Shown here piece after piece: positions 1-5,813 of a stretch of 6,214 nt of DNA. Position 1 is the first letter of the stretch. The number at the start of each line of letters is the position of its first letter. A program made the translations under genes and the position numbers. Source of the stretch: Halobacteriales archaeon (GTDB lineage: Archaea; Halobacteriota; Halobacteria; Halobacteriales; SKSH01); the NCBI GenBank assembly GCA_007118075.1, contig SKSH01000120.1:1-6214 (forward strand), in the 5' to 3' direction. Under the pieces are notes generated by a model. The model did no database searches. It was given only the letters and a program-made list of their open reading frames with translations, and was not told the DNA's origin.

Positions 1-105
1 CGAGAGGTAGAGGATTGAGAAGATGGTCAAAACGACCAACAGTGCGGCAGAGCTACGGATCCGTCGTGTTGACTCGATCCCAAGAATAGCCGTATTCCGG
101 GTCAT
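1..105 (-). CDS. ABC-2 type permease-like membrane protein, N-terminal fragment
   Basis: These are the first 35 codons of a gene that leaves the window at base 1. The reading begins MTRNTAILGIESTRRIRSSA and continues into a hydrophobic stretch from about residue 19, which looks like the first membrane helix. A short basic cytoplasmic head followed directly by a helix is the usual start of ABC-2 permease subunits, and the neighbouring permease begins in the same style. The ATG at 105-103 overlaps the TGA of that permease (104-102) as ATGA. An AGGAGA ribosome-binding site lies at 116-111, inside the last codons of the upstream gene. The start is therefore well supported. The family is inferred from position and this short N-terminus only; it is most likely the second membrane subunit of the exporter. 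Another small membrane protein is possible. Confidence 0.7.
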   Translation of the reverse strand, partial: MTRNTAILGIESTRRIRSSAALLVVLTIFSILYLS

Positions 106-884
106 AGATCTCTCCTGACAAAGATGATGATGGCGATAGTGAGCAGTGCTGCAGTCCCGAACAGCAGTGTTACCGCATCGACGATGACGTACTCGCCACG
201 GACGAGAATCGCCGATGGATCGTAGTACCGAGAAGGAGCGATCAGCCCGAGGAGTTCGTAATCCGGATCTAACTCCGATACCCCCTCAAGCATCCAAAGG
301 ATGAATATCATACCGATCGCCCCTGCTTGAGCCGTACCAACACGGTCGATAGCCACCGAGAGGATCATCCCGATCGCACCACAGACGAGTAGGTATGGTA
401 CCGAAAGTAGCTGCGTCATCAAGAGTCCGAAGATATCGATGGTTTCACCGATGAGGAAAGATCCAGCCACCAACACTATGAAGAGAACCGCGTTCAAGGC
501 GACCAACGGCACCCACAACGACGCGAACTTCTGCAGGACAACCGATTCACGGGAGACCGGGTTCGAAAGGAGGAGATCGAGCTGTCTCGAACGGATATCA
601 CCTGAGATGAAACTCGAACTCGTGTACGCGAAGTAAATCCCGATGAGTAACACCCAGATGAACGGGAACAACCATCCTGAGGTGAAACCCTCGATGGTGT
701 GGAGTTCCTCGAAACCCATCATCCCAGCCAATATATCGGGGAACGCTGCCTCCAGTGCCTCTGCCTCCTCTCGAATCCCAGGGAAGACAGCGAGGAAGAA
801 GAATGAGATTGCAACCAAGAGACCTCCGAGTAGGCTGGTGCTCTTGAGTTGATTTCTCGACTCATGGCGGAGGATTGCCGTCAT
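102..884 (-). CDS. ABC-2 type transporter permease subunit
   Basis: This 260-residue integral membrane protein is the channel-forming half of an ABC exporter in the cytoplasmic membrane. About six hydrophobic helices can be seen, near residues 18-35, 71-93, 118-145, 152-176, 183-202 and 233-256. The second is followed by a cytoplasmic stretch at 94-117 containing SGDIRSRQLDLLLSNPVSRE. That pattern is typical of ABC-2 permeases (NosY-like, COG1277), where this region docks on the ATPase. The short acidic loop at 36-65 should face outside. The length is normal for the family. The start ATG (884-882) overlaps the TGA of the ATPase gene (883-881) as ATGA, and no good ribosome-binding site precedes it, so translation probably depends on reinitiation. 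The cargo cannot be told from sequence. Confidence 0.88.
   Translation of the reverse strand: MTAILRHESRNQLKSTSLLGGLLVAISFFFLAVFPGIREEAEALEAAFPDILAGMMGFEELHTIEGFTSGWLFPFIWVLLIGIYFAYTSSSFISGDIRSRQLDLLLSNPVSRESVVLQKFASLWVPLVALNAVLFIVLVAGSFLIGETIDIFGLLMTQLLSVPYLLVCGAIGMILSVAIDRVGTAQAGAIGMIFILWMLEGVSELDPDYELLGLIAPSRYYDPSAILVRGEYVIVDAVTLLFGTAALLTIAIIIFVRRDL
111..116 (-). promoter_or_regulatory. Shine-Dalgarno site embedded in the upstream permease gene
   Basis: On the minus strand AGGAGA (extended AGGAGAGAT) matches the anti-SD end of archaeal 16S rRNA. GGAG sits 6 nt before the ATG at 105. It lies within the codons for the final F-V-R-R-D-L of the preceding permease. It fixes the start of the truncated gene and indicates coupled translation. 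Confidence 0.6.
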
Positions 885-1777
885 GTCTGGGGATTGACCA
901 AATTGTCCCCGTAATAGTGTTTGAAGATATCGTCGAGCTGTGGATCGCCCACATCGATATCGACCAAATCGAACTGCCCGAGGTGTTCGATCAAGCGGTT
1001 GGTTTCACCGGTGTAGGTGAATCTGATGGCACTGTCTGCCTCCTCAACATCGATCATCTCGTCGGTCAGGAAGGTCTCGGGCGACACGTCATCCTTGAAG
1101 TGTACCCAGACATCCTTCCCACTCCGGCTGAGTAGTGACTCGATATCCTCGATCTCGACGATTGCACCGTTCCTGATGATGCCGACCCGATCGCAAACCC
1201 GTTGCACCTCACTGAGGATGTGCGAGGAGAAGAAGATCGTCTTGCCATCGGCAACCTCCTCCTCGAGGAACAAGTGCAACCGATCTTGCTTCAGCGGATC
1301 GAGACCGCTGGTCGGTTCATCCATGATGACGAGGTCGGGATCGTGCATGAACGCCTGGATGATACCGAGCATCCGCCTGTTACCAGCTGAATAGGTCTCG
1401 ATGGGCCGGTCCAATGGTGGATGGAAGAGCTCTAACAGTTCCTCCCGACGCTCATCACCTCGCATGCGGGCGAAATAATCCAACGCTTGGTTACCGGTCA
1501 ATCGATCTTCGAAACCGAGGTGATCCGGCAGGTACCCCAGATTCGCTTTGGCAGCCGTCAGTGCCTTCCGGTCGCGTATGTCTGCTCCAAGGAGTTCTGC
1601 CGTTCCCTCGGTGGGTTTGATCAACCCAAGCAGTTGTCTGATGGTGGTGGTCTTGCCTGCACCGTTCGGCCCGAGATAACCGAAGATTTCCCCTGCTTCA
1701 ACGTTGAAGGTGATGTCGTCATTCGCGACAACATCGCCATATCGCTTGGTGAGTCCATCGATCGCAATAATGGTCAT
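881..1777 (-). CDS. ABC transporter ATP-binding protein (CcmA/DrrA-type exporter ATPase)
   Basis: This is a 298-residue cytoplasmic ATPase that powers the permease encoded next to it. Motifs in order: Walker A GPNGAGKT (36-43); a Q-loop region GYLPDH (81-86) with Asp85 where glutamine is common; an ABC signature of the YSxGN kind, YSAGNRRMLGI (129-139); Walker B LVIMDEP with D153 and catalytic E154; D-loop SGLD (157-160); and the switch histidine H186 in SSHILSEV. All catalytic residues are present. Residues about 215-298 form the C-terminal extension common in COG1131 drug, lipid or peptide exporter ATPases. A TATA-like TTTTATC centred about 26 bp before the ATG, with no Shine-Dalgarno sequence, fits leaderless transcription from this start. 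It is the first gene of a three-gene operon. Confidence 0.95.
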   Translation of the reverse strand: MTIIAIDGLTKRYGDVVANDDITFNVEAGEIFGYLGPNGAGKTTTIRQLLGLIKPTEGTAELLGADIRDRKALTAAKANLGYLPDHLGFEDRLTGNQALDYFARMRGDERREELLELFHPPLDRPIETYSAGNRRMLGIIQAFMHDPDLVIMDEPTSGLDPLKQDRLHLFLEEEVADGKTIFFSSHILSEVQRVCDRVGIIRNGAIVEIEDIESLLSRSGKDVWVHFKDDVSPETFLTDEMIDVEEADSAIRFTYTGETNRLIEHLGQFDLVDIDVGDPQLDDIFKHYYGDNLVNPQT

Positions 1778-1799
1778 TGGTGTTCATTCGATTATTTCA

Positions 1800-1806
1800 G
1801 ATAAAA
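1800..1806 (-). promoter_or_regulatory. TATA-like box of the ABC exporter operon
   Basis: The minus-strand heptamer TTTTATC is centred about 26 bp upstream of the ATG at 1777. That is the distance expected when an archaeal transcript begins at the start codon itself. No ribosome-binding site lies between, which agrees with a leaderless mRNA. The call rests on motif and spacing only. Confidence 0.5.
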
Positions 1807-1826
1807 CAACAAGGGTGGATTCTCAT

Positions 1827-1858
1827 CCCGCTGGACTGCTGATACTGCTTTCAGCGGG
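1827..1858 (-). terminator. Inverted repeat over the stop codon of the DUF7504 gene, possible terminator
   Basis: A perfect 7-bp inverted repeat, CCCGCTG (1827-1833) with CAGCGGG (1852-1858), encloses 18 nt. On the transcribed strand its first arm covers the final codons and stop (1853-1851) of the DUF7504 gene. About 15 nt beyond the second arm comes a T-rich run, CTTGTTGTTTTAT. Archaeal termination depends mainly on T-rich tracts, so the tract may be the working part. That tract also contains the TATA-like box of the next operon, so a single short stretch may serve both roles. The 18-nt loop is long, hence the modest confidence. Confidence 0.35.
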
Positions 1859-2474
1859 TACGGAACATCCACTCACCATCATCGAACTCAGCGAGACCTC
1901 TGAACAATGGCAGTAAGGTGGAGACAGTCTGGTCGTCGTGCATTGCAGGATCCATGTGGAAGTGTGCCATCGCTCCAGCCCGTGAGATCTCGGCGGTCAG
2001 TGCGTGGATGAACCTGAATGCCTCTTCGATCTCCAAGTATTGGAGGAACGTCGACAACGAGTGAAAGCAAAGCACAATCTGAGCATTCGAATGTCCCCGC
2101 CATCGTTCGAGGCGGTCTACAATCTCGACACCGAGCTTGGTCAAATTCAATGGGGAACTGATCGACGTCACCGGAATCTCATTCCCGGCGATAGTCGGCT
2201 GGAATCCTTCTCCCTTCGTGAGGGAGTCCCCGACATCGATCACAGCAGCATCGACTGGATGGCCATGACCATGGTCATTCCACGGTTCAACCCGTTTGGT
2301 TGGTGAATCCACCAGCGTCACCCAAAGAGTAAGGGTTCGATCTGGCGAAACAGGGGTGAGTAGGTCGACGCAGGCATCCGTTGTCTCGGCGGCAAACGAC
2401 GGACTCAACACGAGTACGCTATCACCGATCTCCATCTGCGCTCCGAGCGAGGCAGGAGCCTGGGTAACCCCCAT
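1851..2474 (-). CDS. DUF7504 family protein (haloarchaeal, function unknown)
   Basis: This 207-residue soluble acidic protein is of a type I know only from haloarchaea. Visible hallmarks are the opening strand VLVLSPSF (19-26), the core segment IVLCFHSLSTFLQY (133-146), FRFIHALT (153-160) and the C-terminal AHFHMDPAMHDDQT (170-183), ending in a DDGEW motif. The layout of alternating hydrophobic strands and helices resembles a degenerate RecA/KaiC-like fold, with VLCFHSL placed like a Walker B strand. No P-loop is present, so ATP hydrolysis is not expected. An insertion NDHGHGHP (66-73) is rich in histidine and glycine. The chosen ATG has a TATA-like box about 26 bp upstream; Met14 is an alternative start. 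It lies ahead of the ABC operon but has its own promoter. The function is unknown; a sensory or regulatory role is a guess. Confidence 0.85.
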   Translation of the reverse strand: MGVTQAPASLGAQMEIGDSVLVLSPSFAAETTDACVDLLTPVSPDRTLTLWVTLVDSPTKRVEPWNDHGHGHPVDAAVIDVGDSLTKGEGFQPTIAGNEIPVTSISSPLNLTKLGVEIVDRLERWRGHSNAQIVLCFHSLSTFLQYLEIEEAFRFIHALTAEISRAGAMAHFHMDPAMHDDQTVSTLLPLFRGLAEFDDGEWMFRTR

Positions 2475-2494
2475 ACCAGTAGATAAACATTCCT

Positions 2495-2502
2495 ACTATT
2501 TA
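2495..2502 (-). promoter_or_regulatory. TATA-like box of the DUF7504 gene
   Basis: The minus strand reads TAAATAGT here, in the context ACTAAATAG. It is centred about 26 bp upstream of the ATG at 2474, which again fits a leaderless transcript. A second A/T-rich stretch, TTTATCT, lies only about 10 bp before the ATG and is too close to act as the box. Confidence 0.45.
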
Positions 2503-2566
2503 GTCCCGATGAGAATCGCAAGCCTGGCGTCAGACGATCGACTGACACGGTCCGCAACGGCAACTG

Positions 2567-2574
2567 CTTTAGTG
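2567..2574 (+). promoter_or_regulatory. Weak TATA-like box of the transporter gene
   Basis: CTTTAGTG is centred about 34 bp before the ATG at 2604. It would place the transcript start a few bases upstream of the codon. It is a poor match to the archaeal TATA consensus but is the only A/T-rich candidate at a suitable distance. Confidence 0.25.
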
Positions 2575-2603
2575 GCTTCGCGGATACCTCGATTGGAACA
2601 CTG

Positions 2604-3323
2604 ATGGCCACGTCCGATTTGGCGAATCACTTCGATCGAAACCATCTCATCGCGCAGATGGGATTGCTCGCTCTCTTCATCACCTCCTTGGTCGTAGCTC
2701 AGCTGATCGCGGTCAAGATTCTCGAGCTACCCGCACCCGATTGGATGATCGGTATCGGTGAGGAGATTCTCGTCCCAGCCGGGGTACTTGCCTATGCGCT
2801 CACGTTCGTTGCATCGGACTGCTACACGGAATTGTATGGTCGGCGATCTGCGCAGATTATGGTCAACATAGGATTTCTGATGAACTTCGTCATGTTGGCA
2901 CTGGTTTGGTTGGCGATTGGTGCACCTGGATCGGGCGTCGGCGTCGATCCCGATGAGTTCGAGGCCGTCCTCGCTCCAAGTACGAATATCGTCCTTGCGA
3001 GCCTCGCCGCGTTTCTCGTCAGTCAAAACTGGGACGTCATCGTCTTTGACAGGTTACGAAAGAGGACCGCTGGAAGACACCTTTGGCTGCGGAACATCGG
3101 TTCAACGCTGACCAGCCAACTCATCGATACAGTCATCTTCATCATCATCGCCTTCGCCCTCGCCCCGAGCATCCTTGGTGTTGGGGTAGCCCTCCCGCAG
3201 ACAGAGATCATCGCGCTCATCATCGGGCACTATCTCATCAAACTGGGCATCGCTATCCTGGAGACACCACTCGTCTATGGCATCGTCCATCTGGTTCGAA
3301 CAAAAACAGCAACTCCCGTCTAA
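2604..3323 (+). CDS. yhhQ: YhhQ/VUT family queuosine-precursor (7-deazaguanine) transporter
   Basis: This 239-residue membrane protein is of normal length for the YhhQ/VUT family (PF02592, COG1738). Known members import preQ0 or preQ1 for tRNA modification; in an archaeon the product would be archaeosine at G15 or a queuosine-type base. About six hydrophobic helices are seen, near residues 15-37, 53-71, 84-106, 126-144, 168-190 and 199-218. Family hallmarks are present: SDCYTELYGRRSA (71-83) with its acidic and YG residues, QNWDVIVFDRLR (141-152), WLRNIGSTLTSQLIDTVIF (161-179) containing the conserved Q-x-x-D-T-x-x-F, and the ILETPLVY end helix (218-225). The start is the ATG at 2604, with no Shine-Dalgarno sequence. 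The nuclease gene follows after only 12 bp, so they probably share a transcript. The exact substrate is inferred from the family. Confidence 0.9.
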   Translation: MATSDLANHFDRNHLIAQMGLLALFITSLVVAQLIAVKILELPAPDWMIGIGEEILVPAGVLAYALTFVASDCYTELYGRRSAQIMVNIGFLMNFVMLALVWLAIGAPGSGVGVDPDEFEAVLAPSTNIVLASLAAFLVSQNWDVIVFDRLRKRTAGRHLWLRNIGSTLTSQLIDTVIFIIIAFALAPSILGVGVALPQTEIIALIIGHYLIKLGIAILETPLVYGIVHLVRTKTATPV

Positions 3324-3335
3324 CCAACCGGTCAC

Positions 3336-5813
3336 ATGCCTCAACCGACTGATCCCGTTTCCGCACCTTCACTCGAACATCTTGCGATCACTGCGGCAGA
3401 GGTTGATCTCTTACTCGTGCCAGATGAACGGTTAGCATCTGTGGTGAGATCGGTCAGCGGTGAAGAAACAATCATGACACCCGAGCAGGCGGTGGGTGCC
3501 TCACACTATTCGATACTCGAACGAGTCCTCGAGCTCACCGAGGTGTTCGATGCCTCGATTTCGGCCATCCAACGGGCGGTTGAACGTTGTGTGTACTCCT
3601 GGCGATTTTATTTAGATCCTGAGATACTCGCCAAATCATCATTTGAACGACAGCTTGCAGCACATATTACCATGGGAGACTGGCCAGAAGCGTCCCTTGC
3701 AGCAAGCGATCCCCTCGAGGGCGACATCGCTTGTGTCGACATATCTGCGTTCGATCTGTTGCAGGAATCGGTGATTCCAGACGGGGTGGTGGTCATCGAA
3801 TCAGGTGAGAGTCCAGCCATGTCTGAGCTTCAGACGGCATCTGACGTTGAGAACATTCGAGCAGCACGCTTGTTACTAGCTGAGTTCGAGACTGAGGAGA
3901 TTGCTTTCATCGCTTCGGGGGACGAACTCGCTCACCTCGAGGCGGTGTTGCGAGCAGATGGCCTACTCGGTCCAGCCAGGGGTGACCTTAGAGGATGGCC
4001 AGCCTTCCTTGAATTGCTCGAAGCGGTGACTGCTCCAGGATCAGTTCAGATCGATCAAGTCAGGCAGCTTCTCGGGGCACTGGATATCGACATCCGGGGA
4101 CATGATGTACATGAGCCAATCATCCATCTTGAGGGTGAAACCGCCGTTTGGCTGCGTGCGATTGTGAAGGAGGGATCCTCCCTCCAGGTGGAGACGCTCG
4201 CGGAACAGTTCCAGTTCCGCAGTGGCAGCCAACTCACTAGTTCAACAGATCCGATCACCCAACTTGGACTGACAGGCAGACAACCAGACCTCGACCTCGT
4301 GAAGGATCTCAGATCATATCTCAAGCTCTGGGGTGAATCGGATGCGATCACCGATGAGGGTATCGAGGTACTCGATGCAACAACGGCGTGGGGAACCACC
4401 AGACCGATCACCATCTTCATTGAACCTGGGACAGATTGGATTAGACCGCCTCCACCTAGCAGTAACGACCGATGGCTCGAGCGGGAGCGTCACCGAATCG
4501 CCCAGCTACTCACCACTGGGACGCAACGGGTGGCGATTCAAACCGGGCAATCGAGAGATGAATCCTTGTGCTCGTGGTTTGATGTGGCCGAGGAGATTAC
4601 CGCCCAACAGCATACTGATAAAGCAACACACACAATCAACTTCACCCCAGAGGGGAGGCCGCGTCGAGGGCACGATAGATTTACAAAGTCCCAGCTCAAT
4701 CGCTTCCTGAATTCACCGCGGGATGCACTGTTCGATAGGCTGCTGGAGTCACCGCAACGGCGAGCGATGACGAGAGGGATAGCAATCCACGATTATGCCG
4801 ATCTTATCATCGCTGCCCCAGCTGCAATTGAGGCGATAGGAAGGGATCGGCTCCGGCAGTGGATTCTCGATCAACTGACTCCACTCACCCCAGAGCGACG
4901 TCACCCTCTGATCGAGACCCGGATCGAAGCGGCGATGACAGTAGTCGAGGCCTATCTCAAAGACGTTGAATTCGCTTCGGATTCGTTCCAGGGGTACAGC
5001 TCCCCAAGTTGGATGGACAACGCCATCGCCGACGCGTTCGAAGTGTCGATCATTCGCACCGTGAGTGAGCAGTACTTCAAAGACGATCAATTGGGCATCT
5101 CTGGTGTGATCGATCTCATCCGGAGCCCCACACATTTGGTTGATTTCAAAACGGGCAGTCCAACGACCATCGAGGAACTCATCGATCGCGGGAGGGTTTC
5201 GACCAGCAAGCGACGATTCGATGTTCAACTACCGCTGTATCTCGCTTCACTCCGCCGGAAACAGCCCGAACAACCGCTCCGAATGTCCTTTCTATACTGT
5301 AACGGCTCGCTTCCAGCCTCGATCAGTCGAGACCCCTGCATTTTAGCACTCGAACGGACGGTTGAGTACGATCCACAACCAGCCAAGCGAAGTCTTGTGA
5401 ACCAACGGACAATCGATCGGTTTGCCACTGCAATGCCTCAAGATCATCCTCGGCCACAGCTGATCTTCGCCATCGGAACCGAGAGCGTAGCCGATATCAT
5501 TGCAGGTTACACGGTGGAGGAGGACAATGAGACCACGGCGGCCGAACTAGTAAGAGCTGGTGTGGAATCGGGGTTGGATGAAGCTACTGCAATAGCTGGA
5601 GCTCGATCGCTGATGACTGCGACTGACCATCGGTGGCGAACACAGCTCTTTGAGGAGGATCTCGACGATTTCGAAGGGTTCATCGAGACCATGCGTGAGC
5701 GTCGACAGCGATATGATGAAGAGGGATATCCCCTCGGTGATCCGATCGAAGGACACCTCGAATTCATAGATATCCACCACGATCTGTCACCGACGAGAGG
5801 TGATCTTGCTTGA
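3336..5813 (+). CDS. RecB/AddB-like protein with C-terminal PD-(D/E)XK nuclease domain
   Basis: This 825-residue acidic cytoplasmic protein is probably a DNA end-processing nuclease. The C-terminal half carries the RecB-family nuclease motifs in order: RFTKSQLNRFLNSPRDALF (448-466), where RecB-type domains usually have S-x-L-x-x-Y-x-x-C-P; GIAIHDYADL (481-490) with H485; GVIDLI (590-595) with D593; VDFKTG (602-607) with catalytic D603 and K605; and DVQLPLY (629-635) with Q631 and Y635. The set looks intact. The cysteine before the Pro is Ser460, and no four-cysteine set is evident, so the iron-sulphur cluster of bacterial AddB is probably absent. Residues about 20-440 have strand-helix alternation like an SF1 helicase (DLLLVPDERL at 24-33; VVVIESGESP at 151-160; IAFIASGDELAHLEAVLR at 189-206) but no Walker A. 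That matches the inactive helicase module of AddB. A UvrD/AddA-type partner would be expected nearby. The start is the first ATG after the transporter's stop, in the same frame. Confidence 0.8.
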   Translation: MPQPTDPVSAPSLEHLAITAAEVDLLLVPDERLASVVRSVSGEETIMTPEQAVGASHYSILERVLELTEVFDASISAIQRAVERCVYSWRFYLDPEILAKSSFERQLAAHITMGDWPEASLAASDPLEGDIACVDISAFDLLQESVIPDGVVVIESGESPAMSELQTASDVENIRAARLLLAEFETEEIAFIASGDELAHLEAVLRADGLLGPARGDLRGWPAFLELLEAVTAPGSVQIDQVRQLLGALDIDIRGHDVHEPIIHLEGETAVWLRAIVKEGSSLQVETLAEQFQFRSGSQLTSSTDPITQLGLTGRQPDLDLVKDLRSYLKLWGESDAITDEGIEVLDATTAWGTTRPITIFIEPGTDWIRPPPPSSNDRWLERERHRIAQLLTTGTQRVAIQTGQSRDESLCSWFDVAEEITAQQHTDKATHTINFTPEGRPRRGHDRFTKSQLNRFLNSPRDALFDRLLESPQRRAMTRGIAIHDYADLIIAAPAAIEAIGRDRLRQWILDQLTPLTPERRHPLIETRIEAAMTVVEAYLKDVEFASDSFQGYSSPSWMDNAIADAFEVSIIRTVSEQYFKDDQLGISGVIDLIRSPTHLVDFKTGSPTTIEELIDRGRVSTSKRRFDVQLPLYLASLRRKQPEQPLRMSFLYCNGSLPASISRDPCILALERTVEYDPQPAKRSLVNQRTIDRFATAMPQDHPRPQLIFAIGTESVADIIAGYTVEEDNETTAAELVRAGVESGLDEATAIAGARSLMTATDHRWRTQLFEEDLDDFEGFIETMRERRQRYDEEGYPLGDPIEGHLEFIDIHHDLSPTRGDLA
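5797..5805 (+). promoter_or_regulatory. Strong Shine-Dalgarno sequence deciding the TTG start at 5810
   Basis: GAGGTGATC is a nine-base match to the complement of the archaeal 16S rRNA 3' end (known tail GGATCACCTCC). It lies in the last codons of the nuclease gene. Its GAGG core is 9 nt before the TTG at 5810-5812, which is ideal spacing. It supports the TTG over the later ATG at 5861. Confidence 0.6.

Larger units (their letters stand above)
2475..2603. promoter_or_regulatory. Divergent promoter region between the DUF7504 and transporter genes
   Basis: This 129-bp spacer separates two genes transcribed away from each other, so it must carry both promoters or control elements acting on both. 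Candidate TATA-like boxes are given separately at 2495-2502 and 2567-2574. No open frame with coding character, tRNA or strong hairpin is apparent within it. Confidence 0.6.

Noticed and set aside
1017..1394. 125-residue plus-strand frame opposite the ABC ATPase
   Set aside because: It is Ser-rich and lies antisense to the canonical ATPase motifs; it is a shadow reading.
2483..2489. TTTATCT as the TATA box of the DUF7504 gene
   Set aside because: It is only about 10 bp before the start codon; the TAAATAGT about 26 bp upstream fits archaeal promoter spacing.
3102..3344. 80-residue minus-strand frame with an acidic run (EGEGDDDEDD)
   Set aside because: The acidic run is the antisense reading of Ile/Phe/Ala codons in a membrane helix of the YhhQ-type transporter, whose motifs are clear.
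4333..4710. 125-residue plus-strand frame overlapping the nuclease gene
   Set aside because: It is basic and Arg/Ser/Pro-rich, unlike halophile proteins, and is fully contained in the 825-residue frame.
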